DNA of 64,000 nt. Source: Impatiens glandulifera. Its lineage: Eukaryota; Streptophyta; Magnoliopsida; Ericales; Balsaminaceae. Position numbers and translations under genes: made by a program. The DNA lies in contig NC_061863.1 in NCBI RefSeq assembly GCF_907164915.1, forward strand, positions 66,579,364 through 66,643,363, written 5' to 3'. Below are positions 1 through 13,322 of the stretch, in pieces. Below the pieces are notes generated by a model, which was not told the origin of the DNA, ran no database searches, and was given only the letters and a program-made list of their open reading frames with translations. Each line of letters starts with the position of its first letter. The stretch's first letter is position 1.

Positions 1-69
1 AAATACTAACATAATTAAAGAAATCAAAAATTAAAATTTATGAAATACTTTTATTTGTTTGCTTAAATT

Positions 70-235
<166 letters not shown>

Positions 236-239
236 GAAA

Positions 240-800
240 TTTTCTAAGAGTATGGTCTTCGTAAATATTCCACAAGTCAATTCCCAATAAATTAATTTAG
301 GAAGAAGAAATTGGCTATAGCATTAATAACCATAAGGAAACATAAAATATTTAGTCTCTGTTTGGTGGGATCGAGCAATGTTTCTTGTAATCCGCCATGC
401 TGTTTCTTATTTATTTATTTCTATCAATTTACTACTATTCATATTCAACCCATTGCTCTCTCATTAGTTCATTATATTTTGACCTACATATTGTTGTAGT
501 TTTAATGACTTTTATTGTGTGGTTTCGGATCAATACTGTATGTATTTCTCTCTCATTAAAATCGCAAAGGTATCTTTTAGGACTTTTTATTTTATTTTGT
601 ATTATTAAATTAGTTCTTGAGTAATATTTAATTTATTTTGAATTATTGTAGCCACTTTTTTTTAGTTTTGATTTCATATAATTTGTATGTGTTCATAATA
701 AAAACAATTTGATGTTTAAGAAATTAATAAGACTATTTAAGAGATAGAGAAAAAACTATTAATGGTTTAATTTTCAATTCTTATATTACAAAATTTAAAA
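240..800. repeat. First copy of the left end of a tandem-duplicated unit
   Basis: This stretch is clearly similar to 9520-10310 in the same orientation, and its first 110 bp or so also match 16236-16350. The shared text includes the block around a 'ttaggaagaagaaa' core and the following T-rich segment. The repeats lie at the same relative position to the left of GH17 genes 1 and 2, so they mark the left end of a duplicated unit of roughly 7-9 kb. I see no gene inside. The short open frames at 311-624 have no recognisable product. Confidence 0.75.
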
Positions 801-2390
801 TAAGAGCTCATCTAATATAATTTAAATGGTAAAAATCTTAAACTCAAATGGAGAGAGTTTGATTCTTAAACATTTTGTTAGGTTGAAAAATATGAAAAAA
901 AATAAATAAATTAGGAGATCCCAGTGGACTTTATCAATGATTGAGTGCAAATAATTTTGGATAATTCATTATTTAATACACTAATTAACATAATTTACTG
1001 TCAAAATTTACTTACATAATATATATATATATATAATGGTCATTTACATTAAAAAAAATAAGTATATTAGAACAAAACAACAAAAGAGAAAAAGACATAA
1101 AAAATAAAATAAAAAATTATAAAACATAAGACGAAAAAAAGAATACAAACACGTTGACCAAAATGTTAGATTCTAAAAAAACAATTAACTCTCTGATTTA
1201 ATTCACCGACTATTTAAAACGGATATTAGAAAATATCATGATAATAACATTATGAATAATATATGACAACTATAGTTATTGAAAATTCAACAATTATTTT
1301 TCAATCCTATCTTTATCAAAAACAAAATTTGAAATGATTACAAATATGTAATACGACTATATCAAATACTAATAATTACAAAATTAATAATTTAATGTTC
1401 TAATCTCAACTAGTATAGATTTGAGATATTTTAAAATTTTAAGATGCACTAGGAAACAAATATTATATATTTGAAAAGTTACTGAAGAACTCCCATTGAA
1501 ACGTTAGAATTCATATTATTAATTATTAATTGAAAAACAAATTTTCAATTTTAAACACAAATTCATGCGAATTTAAAAGAAATTATATAAGAGTTATGAG
1601 TTATTTTTTATGAATTATTTTAAAAGATTATAAGTGACTTTCGGCTACCGTCTAATGTCAGGTCGCGAAGTGATATTAATTTTGTTATGATCATATTATT
1701 GAGCGTAATTTAACTTTTATAATGCACGTGTATCATTCTAATAATTTATATTTTGTAATTTTAGGTCATACACAAATATCTTAAGTTAGTAGTTTTGTAT
1801 TTTTATTTTAAAACACTTTAAATGACTCTCGACAAATTGTTTAGTGTCTAATCGCAATACATCCTTAACTATAATTTATAGTACGTATTATTTAAAACTA
1901 GTATAATATTAACGCATTTTAGCGTAAAATAACAGTTATAATTTGAAGGTGAATATGGGCTTGTTAGAAGTTTGATCAATATTTAAAATTAATAATTTGT
2001 GGTAATTTTATCTATGTATTTTTTTTAAATAAATTTAAAATGTATTAAATTTTATTAATAAATTATAATTATTTTATTATAAAATATAAGATATTTTAAT
2101 TAACAAATTAATAATATCACAAAAGAAATAAAATATTTAATTAGGTTAAATAGTTGAATTATTTAAATAATCCCTAGAACAAGCTTATGATAATAGTGGT
2201 GACACCTCTTATATTTGGTGTTGATTTATTTTGTCAAAAAGATTTATAACAAATATACTTTTATAGTTAAATTTTGTTAGCTTATAATCTTGCTTTACGA
2301 GACTGATACACCATGAAACTGTATAAATTTTAATTAGAATGAAGGTAGGCGTTTTTATATTTAGACTAATTATAATTTTTTTTATTAGGA
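801..2390. other. AT-rich spacer, no gene seen
   Basis: Very AT-rich sequence with stop codons in all frames. No recognisable coding or RNA feature was found. Confidence 0.7.
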
Positions 2391-2399
2391 TAGCGCTTA

Positions 2400-3180
2400 A
2401 TACGTGGTACAAATTATATAAGGTATAAATTGTAACGAGGTATAAATAATATAGGGTAGTATAAATGGTATAATTTATTGATGTTTGGTATGAATTATAA
2501 AAAATGGTATAAGTTGTATATGGTTTATAATTTTGTGTTTGGTATATAGTATAAGGATGTATTATAAGTTGTATAAATATTAATTTAAAATTTTAATTAT
2601 TATTATTTTATATTTATTTATATTATAAATAATATTGTTTATTATTATAAATTAATGTACTATTATTTAATAATTAATGTAAATTTAATTAACATATAAA
2701 AATTAATTATAATATAATGTTTATTTAATTTAAATATTATTAATAATTATAATAAAATAAAATTATTATTTATAATATAAGTAAATATATAAATTAATAA
2801 TTAATAAAATTATTATTATAAAAATAAATAAATATTTTTTAATTAAAATATTGAACTATTTAAAAATATATATTAAAAATAATTAAATATAATAATAATA
2901 TTAAAACTAAATAAAATATATTGAATATATTATATAATAATAATTTATATATATTAATAAAGATTATAATGAAAAATTAAAAATTAAGTGATATAAAAAA
3001 AGTGTTATATCTAGGGGACTAGTTACAATTTTATACCTCTATAAATTATATAGAGGTATAATTTATACTAATGGTAAAATCCTAACAAAACACCGTATTA
3101 AAACACTATTAGTATAGTTTATACTATACCAATAATGTTATACCTCCAATACCTCATAACAAACACATCCTAGGTATATT
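2400..3180. mobile_element. AT-rich inverted-repeat element (MITE-like)
   Basis: The left part carries repeats of 'ggtataa' type words and the right part carries their complements ('ttatacc'). The right edge reads 'aacaaacacatccta', the complement of a 'ggatgtgtttgtt' type terminus common in plant MITEs. The core is almost pure A and T, with no coding capacity. Boundaries are approximate because the left terminus is degenerate and no clean target-site duplication was seen. Confidence 0.45.
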
Positions 3181-3739
3181 AAAATATTTTTTTTCAAAAA
3201 AATAAAATGTATTTTATAATTATACACAAATATTCTTTTAAATTTTTATCAAAAAAAAAATTCATTTCCTCAAAATAACTACCAATTTTTTACCTTTTAA
3301 ATAACTAGGTTATTCAAATAACATGAATCCGAACCAAACTAAACTATTAAACTATTAATTGACTAAGTAAAAAAATGTATTGTTATTACAATATCTTGTT
3401 TGTTTTAGGGTTATCTATCTTAGACATTTAAATGAGTTTTTGAAAAGTAAAATCTGATATTAATTAAGAGAAATGTATAATAATTAATAATAAAAAAATA
3501 TACAAAAGCTTTTTTTAATCGTGTTAAGTATTGTGCCATTTTACACTAAACTTGAGTCTTGACCCTATTGAAGTGAGGAATGCAATGAAAAGACTTAATT
3601 AGAGTGATAAAATTGAATAGTTGAAAAATCAACATTTGTGTATAGTGATCCATTAAACAGGACTTAACAATTTATGGGGCCATTTCAATCAAGCATTAAC
3701 TATTTAAGACTTTTTGATTTTGTCATGTTATTAACTTAT

Positions 3740-5000
3740 TATTTTATTTAAGAAGTGATTGATATATGTACAAATTATATAAGATATAATTTGCATTATA
3801 AATCGTAACCATGTATAGTTATATAAATTAATATTGTTAATTGGTTTTAATTATAAAAATGAATAAAAATTATATGTTTTTATAATTTTGTATTGGGTAT
3901 TTAGTATAAAAATATAATATAAGAATAAAAAATATATGAATTTATATTTTGATTATAATTTTTTTATTGTTATATTTAATAATTAATGAAATTTTAATTC
4001 ATATTTAAAAATTAATTATAATATAAACTTTTATTGAATTAAATTTATTAAATTTAAATGTTATTAAATGGATATAACAAAATAAATATAAAACAATAAT
4101 ACATATAAAATTATTTTTGATTTAATAAAATTATAAAAAAAACTTATAATAATAATTATATAATTATCATTATTTTTTATATAGGGTGAACATAGGATAT
4201 GTTCATCCTAAATCCAATCTGAAATACCAATTGGCTTAGTTCTGTTTGAGTAGAAATATCCTCTTGCAGCCTATATCTATCGAATTAGAATTATTAAAAC
4301 TATTTAAATAAAATAAAATTTAATTTGTTTTTCTTTAAATTAAATTTCACTTTAATATTATATAGGTTTTTTTAAGATTTAAATTATAAATAAATAAAAT
4401 TAATTATAATTCTAAAATATTAAGTAATAAAATAAATTAAAAATGAAGTAATTAAATAAAAAAATATTAAATTGGATTATCATAAGAAGAGCTGTTGACA
4501 TTGAAATTATATTAACTATTTTGATTTGAATTGAGTTATTTTAAATTGAATTTAATAATTCAATTAATTCAAGTATTAACTATTTTGATTTGAATTAAGT
4601 TATTTTGAATTGAATTTAATAATTTAATTAATCTAAAATAATAAGAAATTATATATAAGTTAAATTATAAGAAATTATATATAAAATAATATAAACTATA
4701 TAATAATATTATTTATTTTAAAAATATATTTATACAATAATTATATATATTTTTTAAATAAAATTCTATCCGATTAATAATATAAACTACTCATAATAAA
4801 CATTAAAAAAATATATATAATTAAAATAGTGTTTTACACTTTTTAATACTTTCTTATTCACCAATCAAACACAAAACAATAAAACATATATAATTTATAC
4901 ATATTATTTTACTCTAAACCAATTACTAATAACCTATATAATTTATACCCCTTACAGTTTATATTTATCATACCAAACACTGCATTATACAATTTGTATT
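3740..5000. mobile_element. Second AT-rich inverted-repeat element related to 2400-3180
   Basis: The left side ('tacaaattatataagatata') and the right side ('taatttatacc...cataccaaacac') resemble the arms of the element at 2400-3180. About 4185-4300 is less AT-rich and may be a separate nested piece. The ends are approximate and no coding region is present. Confidence 0.35.
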
Positions 5001-5149
5001 CGTATTAATTAAAAAAAATGGTTTGGATTATGTATAAATAAATTTAATTTGAATAATAAAATTTAAATTAAATTATTTTATTATATTATATAATAATAGT
5101 AATAGTAATAAAGGGTATAACCAGAATTAAAAATAAATAGTATAAAACT

Positions 5150-5805
5150 TAATTTAAATCCTTTATTTATATAGACTTTAGTCAATTTATTTTTGTTAAA
5201 TTTAAAATAAATTAAAAGTTAGATAGACCCCACTTCACTGGACATGTATAAATCATTAAATTGTACCTAAAATATTAAAACATAATTTTTTTATTTTTAC
5301 TTTTTTTTTGTTTGGTCTATAGATATTAGAAGGTTATTACATTCCTTTCAATTTAATTATCAATAGAATCCATTATATTTACTTTTTTATAAATCAATCT
5401 TGTCACTTGAAAAAAATAAAAATAAATAATCCATGTAAAATAATTTTTTTGATAGCTAATATTATCTGATATTTATAAATGATAACAAAAACAACATAAA
5501 AGCCCGGCTTAGAAAATAATAAATTTTCTTGCAAAGAAAAAAAAAAACTGAACATAAATGCTCCAGTAGTTTTCATATTAAGTTTTTTTTTATCAAAATG
5601 TTGATTAAGTGGACTAACAAAATTCATAACAAAACATGGCATGCATTGATCTTTGATGTGGTATATATGGCATCAATTCATCACTTATTTAATTTATCTT
5701 TTTCCCAACCTCAAAAGGGCATGCATCACAAATTCACAATAGCTAGAGAAATGATTCATTTGGGGATTACTAATAATAATGCCCTTATTTAATAAGTCCC
5801 ATTTG
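5150..5805. repeat. 3' flank of GH17 gene 1, duplicated next to gene 2
   Basis: 5190-5400 is similar to 11970-12170, and 5430-5805 to 13350-13690. In the second copy these two parts are separated by a MULE-type insertion at 12177-13322, so this copy serves as the paralogous empty site. No gene is seen here other than the 3' flank of GH17 gene 1. Confidence 0.7.
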
Positions 5806-5810
5806 CTTAA

Positions 5811-6971
5811 TTAAGCAAAATTAATTGGGTACTTAGGCTGCTTGTTTGGAAAAAACAAGCCAAAATGCTTCTCAAGCTCGGGACTCTTATTATTCTCGTC
5901 AAACATGGCGAATATGTATGTCTCGATGGCCCCCCCGGGTCTCTTTGGACTCCCTCCCTTTACATGCTGAATCAAGTTTGAGTTGTAAATTCTCGCGTTC
6001 TCAGTTGTTGCCGCCGTTCCTCCAGCCGTAGGCCACCCGCTCTCCGACACGACAATCTGCACTGACCCACCCCCGGTCCTCTCAAGGGCCGAGTAGACCG
6101 CGTCAAGTATGGCATCGAACAAGTTTCTATATCCGTTCGGACCATCATGAACAACGACCGAAGGGGCTTGGAACAGAGCATAGTCGAGACTAATAGATCC
6201 AGTGTTACCCACGTAGCTAAAGTAAGGGTACACGTTAAGTAGTAGTGGCGAACGGTTGCTGACTAGAAATTGAACGATAGGGTTCATAAAAGATCCAAGC
6301 TCCGGCCTAAACGCTCCTGCTGAAGGAGGAAATGAATTTCCGAGTATCCCTGTTTCTAATGACGTGGATACCTTAATTTGACCTCCAAGGCCAGCCCCTG
6401 ATATTGCGTTTTGAATGTTTTGCATTGCCGGCAATAAGAATTGTACAAATCCTGACGTGGCTCCGTTTAATGGGCTCACCTCATTCCCCACCGCGATATA
6501 CTTGAAATTGACATTCCCAAAATTCCTCACGTTGTTTTGGACCCATGTGTTGGCTTCGGCTTGACTAGAAGCCACCCTTTGGAGTTGATCATTGGGGACA
6601 CCAATAATGATCCCAATGTTGCTGCCCCTCAATGCTTGAAGGGCAGCTTGGTTCGGATCGTAGAGTCGCATCCTCCTAATACCCATTTGGTTGTAAAGGG
6701 CCACAACTTCTGACGCTGGTGGTAAGTCACCCAGCATGCCATAACACACTCCAATTTGCGCATCTACAATATATATATATATTCAATTTTGGTTATAATT
6801 ATTTCTATAGGAAACTAGAAAAATGAACATTTAAACATATTTAAATAAAGCGGAAGGAATGAAGTTAGAGGGACCTGTTATGTGAACTAAGGCAGCTAAA
6901 AGAAGAACATAGAGAAACATTAGAGAGGAAATAGAAGTTGATGATTTAGTGCTAAAATGTGTGTTAGCCAT
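5811..6971 (-). CDS. Glucan endo-1,3-beta-glucosidase, GH17 gene 1
   Basis: Hydrolyses internal beta-1,3 bonds of callose and fungal wall glucan; PR-2 type, secreted. Two exons: 6875-6971 (start codon and signal peptide) and 5811-6763, joined by a GT-AG intron that splits an Asp codon, giving 349 residues, the normal family length. Residues 1-32 form a signal peptide with a Leu-rich core, and the mature protein starts near A-Q-I-G-V-C-Y-G. The acid/base Glu is about residue 127 in VGNEVSP, and the nucleophile Glu is about 273 in VVSESGWP. The NVYPYFSY substrate-cleft motif is intact. The protein ends at KYPINFA without the long C-terminal extension of vacuolar class I enzymes, so an extracellular location is likely (inferred). 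A TATA box and a W-box lie upstream. Head-to-tail paralogue of gene 2. Confidence 0.95.
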
Positions 6972-7028
6972 TGGGGAAGAGAAAGAAGTATTTATTTTGT
7001 GATCCAATCCTTTAAAACAGACGGCTCA

Positions 7029-7036
7029 ATTTATAG
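7029..7036 (-). promoter_or_regulatory. TATA box of GH17 gene 1
   Basis: CTATAAAT on the minus strand, about 58 bp upstream of the start codon. The same motif lies at the same distance before gene 2. A W-box core (TTGACT, minus strand) follows upstream at about 7105-7110. Confidence 0.6.
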
Positions 7037-7657
7037 TGGATTGATGATGATCACATGATTCCATTAGTTATTAAACTATTTATTTTTCCCAATTCTTAGT
7101 TCTTAGTCAAGGCAGCCAGTAAAATTAAGCAAAGAGCCAAATATAAGACATCACATCATCATCTTGTTATTTTGTTGATCAAATGGAAGAATTCCACAAG
7201 GCATGAAAAGTCTTCATCTATATATCTTAAATTTCCATCCACTAATTCATGCCTTATTGCTAGCTCGTCATAGAACATCAATAATACAAACTATTTAATA
7301 AATTTGGACATCGTCTCCATTTACTTGATCATTTTACCTTGTGGTAATATTTAATCAAACTATATCATATATGAATATGATTTATTAGTTTATTATCTCA
7401 ATGCTCACTCATATATATCTTGAATCTTGATGTCCAAAATTATTGTAATAACGAATTGATCAGATGTACATTGTATCATTTATCAACAATGTGATAGTAT
7501 AATTAAAATGTTGACTAACTAACTTACTTCACCGCATAAACACAATAAATAAAAAAGTACACATATGTCATGGAGTTCAATACAAAATATTAATTCTACA
7601 TTTTTTTTTTATTAGTAATTTTCAAGTTATGAAAATGGTTAATAAGAAGATATTTCT

Positions 7658-9003
7658 AAGGTGTGCAAATGGTAACCAACTCATATTACTCAACTTATAT
7701 TCAACTCAAATTAAATTTGGTCAATCCATTATTCAATCCATATTATTGAATAATATGAGTTTGTTATGAGTTGGGTTGGGTAACCAAAACTAAATTTTAG
7801 TTTATAACATATTTATTACGTTTTTTACTCGTTTAATATTTAACACATTTTGTCTCGGTTAACACATTTTGATCCGTTTAATAGTTATTTGATCCGTTTT
7901 ACCTAATTTTATACGTTTTTGACTTATTCAACACGTTTTTAACTCGTTTATATAATATTTGATTTGTTTTACTTGTTTTGACTCGCTGAATACGTTCTTA
8001 GTTTTAATAAGAATGTAACTCGTTTTAATCAATTTTACACGTTTAATATATTTTTGCATGTTTAACACGTTTTTGACATTTTTAACACGTTTTTACACGT
8101 TTTGACACATACAACATATTTTGACATGTTTAACATATTTTTGGCATGTTTTGGCTCGTTGAACACGTTTTTGACAAAGTTAACACATTTTTTGCACGTT
8201 TAACACGTTTTGACACTTTTAACACGTTTTTGACATTTTAGCACATTTTCGGCACGTTTAACATGTTTTTGACAAATTTAACATATTTTTAGCATGTTTA
8301 ACACATTTGGGCACATTTAAACATATTAGCATGTGTAACACATTTTTGGCACGTTTACCACGTTTTAGCATGTTTGACACATTTTAGCACATTTAACACG
8401 TTTTTGATATATTTAAGATGTTTAACACACTTGTGACACATTTAATAATTTTGGTCCATTTAATTTATTTTTTGCTCCGTCTAATATGTATTTGACATTA
8501 TTATACGTTTTTTGATCGTTTAACATAATTTTGATTTTTTAAAATTATTTTGATATTTTAATTACTAAATTAGTTAAAGAAATAATAGGTGAGATTAATA
8601 TGAATTATTTAAATAATATTTAAATCATTTATATTAAATAAGTCTGGAATAGGATAAACTTCGTACATAAATTAATTCATTAAAGAGTTTTAGAATAATA
8701 ATACTGGTATGTTAGTTCTGTATGGCTAGCTAGACTATAATTAATAAATATATTATTAATAAGTTTTAAAATTTGTAATTATTTTTCATTTAATTGTAAT
8801 GGAGATCAAAATAGTAAAAATTAAGAAGTTGGAAGATGATTAGTTTATATTAGATTAATAAAAAAGAAATAAATTAAATTTATTTTATTTAATTTAGATA
8901 ATTTGAGTAACCCTAACCCAACCCAACCCAAATTAACTTACCAAATTAATATTTTGAGTTCGAATTAAGAGATAAGATTTGCATCAAACCAATAGTCACC
9001 CTT
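7658..9003. mobile_element. Inverted-repeat element carrying a CACGTTTAA minisatellite
   Basis: The left edge reads 'aaggtgtgcaaatggtaacc'. The right edge, complemented, reads 'aagggtgactattggtttg', an imperfect terminal inverted repeat. Next to the ends are 'gggttgggtaacc' and 'cccaacccaaccc' type words in opposite orientation. The core (about 7800-8560) is a degenerate minisatellite. No protein-coding capacity. Ends and family are tentative, because no convincing target-site duplication was found. Confidence 0.45.
7800..8560. repeat. Degenerate minisatellite, about 20-bp unit
   Basis: Tandem, diverged copies of a unit close to 'cacgtttaacacgtttttga', itself made of two related halves of about 10 bp. 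The same unit forms the large inverted array at 18250-19740. Confidence 0.85.
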
Positions 9004-9519
9004 ATATATTCCACCTTAAAAAACAAGAGATAATAGTCACATGCATCCAACTTGCCTGCTGGTATGCCCATCCCGAAGTTTGTGCTGCTTTATGCACACA
9101 AAAATTGTGAAAACAAATAAAATTTTGTGAAGATATTCCACACAAAGAAACAAGAGATATAATAATAGTCTTAATTTATTGCATGCATCCAAAATGTCTT
9201 CTGGCATGCCAGCTCCAAGTTGGGGGCGGCTATATTAAAAAAATATTATATTTTATGTTATATTGTGAAAATAAATAAAATTTTGTGATATAATTAAAAT
9301 AAATAATTTACATTAATTAGTTAAATGTTATAATAGTATTTAGTATCCTCTTAGGATGAAACAGTAATATTTTCTAAAAAAAAACATTCAAGTTGTCCAG
9401 GCTTAATTAGCTGTTAGGATTGACCCGCCTCTTTTGATAAATCAAACTCTTTGAATCTCTATATAAAAAAAGTGTTTTAAAATTTTACAAGCCCACTAGG
9501 TCCGCCCTTTTATATATAT
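9004..9519. other. Spacer with a local direct duplication
   Basis: Segments at about 9019-9070 and 9147-9210 are diverged direct copies; both contain 'aacaagagat', 'gcatgcatcca' or similar, and a 'tggcatgcc' type word. No gene seen. Confidence 0.5.
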
Positions 9520-10310
9520 ATATATTGTGAAATTTTCTACAAGTATAGTCTTCGTATATATTCCTAATAAATTAATTTAGGAAGAAGAAATTGTCTCTGC
9601 TTGTTGGGGGTCGAGCAATGTTTCTTGTAATCCGCCATGCTAGCTGTTTCTTATTTATTTATTTCTATCAATTTACTATTCATATTTGACATATTGCTCT
9701 ATCATTAATTCATTTACAAGACCTACATATTATTGTAATTTTAATAACTTTTTTATTATTTGAAATGAAACATTTCACTCTTTTAAAGTTGTATTTTTAT
9801 TTTATTTTTTTGGTAATGAAGGATACTAGCCAGTTTGATCCACGGTTACCCTCCTTTTAATTTAAAGTGTTTCAAGTGAAAATTAAACTTTCTTGCTACT
9901 TGAATTATTTTATTTGACATTTTTTAAAAATATAATAAAATTATATAATTCTAATTTCGAATTACTTAACTTCTATTAAGTGGACTTCTATTGTGTGGTT
10001 TCGGGATTCAACACATTACTGATAAGATGCATTTTCACTATCACTAAAAACACAAACTCAGACGGTATCAATTAGGAGACTTTTGTTTTATTTTATTTTG
10101 TATTATTAAATTAGTTCTTAAGTAATATTTAAGTGATTTTGAATCATTTTAGCCACTGTTTTTTTAGTTTTGATTCCATATAATTTTTATATGTTCATAA
10201 TAAAAATAATAATAAAAATAATTTGATGTTTAAGATATTAATAAGACTCTTTAAGAGAGAGAAAAAAAACTATTAATGACTTAATTTTCAGTACTTATAT
10301 TACAAAATTT
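9520..10310. repeat. Second copy of the left end of the duplicated unit
   Basis: Similar to 240-800 in the same orientation. Similarity stops near 10310, where a LINE-like copy follows. No gene seen. Confidence 0.75.
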
Positions 10311-10319
10311 AATCTTTTG

Positions 10320-11965
10320 TATTCACTTAGGTTATAAAAAAAGAGAACTAACTTGTTATCGTCAAACATTACTATCACAAACAATATCACAAACAATGAG
10401 GGAGCGGATGAAGTCCTCTAAATCAAATACTTATATTATCATGAGCAATTTCAACTGGTAAATGAAGTTTAAAAATATAATATAGGAAATGAAACAGGGG
10501 ATCATGCTTATGAAGGAAAATTTTATTTAGGAGATGTTAAAATAAAAGTGGAGATACTCAATTCTTCTTTTAAATTTAAACTGTAAAGTAGAATAATGTG
10601 TTAAGGAATGAGAAAATATAGTGGTTGAAAACTACATAGAGAATAACAGAGTATCATTCTCAGTCACCAAAAAAGCCTTAATGAAACAATGAGAGTAGAA
10701 GGGACTGAAAAAAGTTTCTGCAAATATACATGATCTCGATTTTTGCAGTTCAAAAAAGGATCAAACTTGGATGATATTCTGAAACATGGACATACTTATA
10801 TTGGATCCAACTGTATGAAGTTGGAGAGATGGTCTGAAAAGTTAAACTTACTAAACAAACCAAAGGAAACATCTCAGATATGGTTTAAGTTTTGGAACAT
10901 TCCAACAATACACATGTATAGTACAATGCAAAAGTTTTAAGTCACTTTGAAATTTTATTAGGGAAACTATTATACATTGACTCAATTACAGAAAGAGGAG
11001 AGCAATTTACCTTTGCTAGAATAATCATTGAAGTGAATCATCAAAGTATGCGGCCAAAAAACATGACAATAGTTGACAAGAAAGGAAAGTCTATAGTCAT
11101 GTAAATCTCATATGAATGAAGGTCATACATGTGTGCTTTTTACAATACTTTTCAACATGCTAGCACTAAATGTGCAAAAGAAATTGAGGAAGAACAAAAA
11201 ATCCTTAAAGCCAAGAAGAAGAAAAATAGAAAAATAAAACAGAAGAATCAAGGATCAAAGAGCATATTGTGTAAGTTAAAGGCAATCAGCAAGGAAAAAA
11301 TACAAAGAAATAAATTAAAGAGAATTGGAGAAAGAAAAAAGCAATGATGTAGAGGAAGAAAACAAGTTAGAATCAGATGATGAAGAAAATAATGAAATTG
11401 ATGAAACAAGTGATGTTGAAGAAGATAAACTTAAAGACAAAGAAGAGGAAGAGACATAAGATGAAAACAAAGATATAATAGAGAAGAAAAGCGAAGAGTA
11501 AACTAAGGTTGTTGATCCTCAAACACGTAAAATTGAAATAGAGAAAAATAATGAAAAAAGTCCTAAAATCCTGAAGAATAATATATTTTATCATATTAGT
11601 ACGAGTTTATACAGAAAAAGATCAAACAATGGGAGCAGACATACATCAGCATATGCTTCAATTCAATCTCTCTTCATGAAAAACGAGTGAGAAATAAGAC
11701 GTGAAAGAATGCAATATGGTCAAAAAGGCGTACATGGATACAACACAGGTTGGGATAAATAAATTATAGTATTTGTTCATTATAATCTGTGTTTGTAATA
11801 TGATTTGACTGTTATCATTCAGAAACTTTTTGGTCTTTTGTTTGTTATCTTATAATTAAAACTATGATTTGTAGTTTGATTATTGACTCTCCTACTTTTT
11901 AGATTTTTTAATGAGATAATGTTAAACCGATTAAAAAAATGAACTATTTAAGACTTAACTCAATT
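10320..11965 (+). mobile_element. LINE-like ORF1-only element, copy A (decayed)
   Basis: Broken reading frames show, in order, a DUF4283-like segment around 10743-10940 (contains K-P-K-E-T-S-Q-I-W-F-K), an 'AR.IIEV' type segment around 11020-11095, a degraded zinc knuckle around 11129-11175 (C-A-F-Y-N-T-F-Q-H, with the second Cys changed to Tyr), and a long Lys/Glu-rich tail to about 11600. This order is typical of the ORF1/gag protein of plant L1-type LINEs. Many stops and frameshifts make it a pseudogene. No reverse transcriptase follows. The 3' part ends with a T-rich stretch and 'ttttttaatgagataatg', close to the 3' end of copy B (20858-23271). The left boundary is approximate. Confidence 0.65.
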
Positions 11966-12176
11966 TTTTAATTTAAAATAAAATAAAAGTTAGATAGACC
12001 CACTTTACTTAGACATTTATAAATTTGTACCTAAAATATAAAAACATATTTTTTTATTTTGATAGGTAGATATTTAAAAGGCCATTATTATACTTCTTTC
12101 GACTTAAAACATTTTAATTATGAATCTAACTCATTACATTTAAATTCTTAGAAATTAATCTTATCACTCAAAGAAC

Positions 12177-13322
12177 GGAAAGAATGTCAATTTTATCACT
12201 GAACTATAATGGAATATTCACGTATATTATTGAACTAATTTTTGTTCGCTCATACCACTGAAGTTGAGATTAATATTTATATGTCACTACTGCACCAAAC
12301 TTCTAACCCCGTTAGTTTCTGTTAAATGAGACGGCAGGTGGAATTAACATGTCATCTTTTTTAATTAATATATTGACATGTCATATTTTTTAATTAATGT
12401 ATATTATATATATTTTTATTTATTTAAAATTCTAAATAATAAAACATTTACAAAGTCATTAATAATTTCCTTCTCCTGCCCTAATTAACTAAACCCACCA
12501 TTCTTCTTTTCCGATTCTTGTTCTTCAAAGGATTCGATTTCTCAAATAAAGGAATCGAAGGGAGACTGACGAGTTAGCGAGAGAATTGAGGGCAATGTGA
12601 GATGAGTTTTGATTTCAAAACCCTACCACGACGAACTTTGACATTTAGCTGAGCTTTAGACCTCAATTTTTTCTTCTTACTTTGACTAGTCTCAAACAAA
12701 GTTCACAATGAACAATGATGACAGGTAATGAAGTTTACAAATCTTCTTTTTTCTGTTGAAGGCTTATTTCTGGATTATTGTTCTTATTCTCTTCTTATAT
12801 GCTTCCTTATCTCTTCAGAATTTATTCTCCTTTTTCTTCCTATATTTCTGGATTATTATTCTGTTTTAAAAAGTTGAATCTATCTCATCTCATTGATTAT
12901 GATTTATATTATCAATAAGAGTGCATTATCAGGATAGCATTTACTTATATTTGTTTTAGAAAGGTGAATCTATCTCATTAATTAGGTGAATCAGAGAAGA
13001 AGAATTGTGAGTTTAGTTAATTAGGGCAGAAGAGAGAAATTATTAATGTTTTTGTAAATATTTTATTATTTAGAATTTTAAATAAATAAATAAATATATA
13101 ATATATATTAATTAAAAAAAATGACATTTCAATATATTAATTGAAAAAGATGACATGTTAATTCCACATGTCGTTTCATTTAACAGAAATTTAACGGGGT
13201 TAGAGGTTTGATGGAGTAGTGATATAAATGAATATTAATCTCAACTTCAGTGATATGAGCGAACAAAAATTAGTTCAGTGAATATTCCATTATAGTTCAG
13301 TGATAAAATTGACATTCTTCCC
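12177..13322. mobile_element. Non-autonomous Mutator-like element with long inverted repeats
   Basis: Terminal inverted repeats of about 180-300 bp start with 'gaatgtcaattttatcac' at the left, and its complement ends the right side. The flanks are ctcaaagaa (12167-12175) and ctcaaaaac (13323-13331), an imperfect 9-bp target duplication as expected for Mutator-like elements. The homologous site near 5400 lacks the insert. The internal 450 bp match 25740-26030 of a related copy that encodes a transposase, including a short first exon (ATG at about 12708, donor after 'gatgacag'). This copy keeps the leader and first exon but lacks the transposase core, so it is an internal-deletion derivative. 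Confidence 0.85.

Noticed and set aside
5846..6181. Open frames opposite or out of phase with GH17 gene 1 (and the same at genes 2-4)
   Set aside because: Shadows of the conserved GH17 coding frame; the same shadows recur in every paralogue and no splice signals support them.
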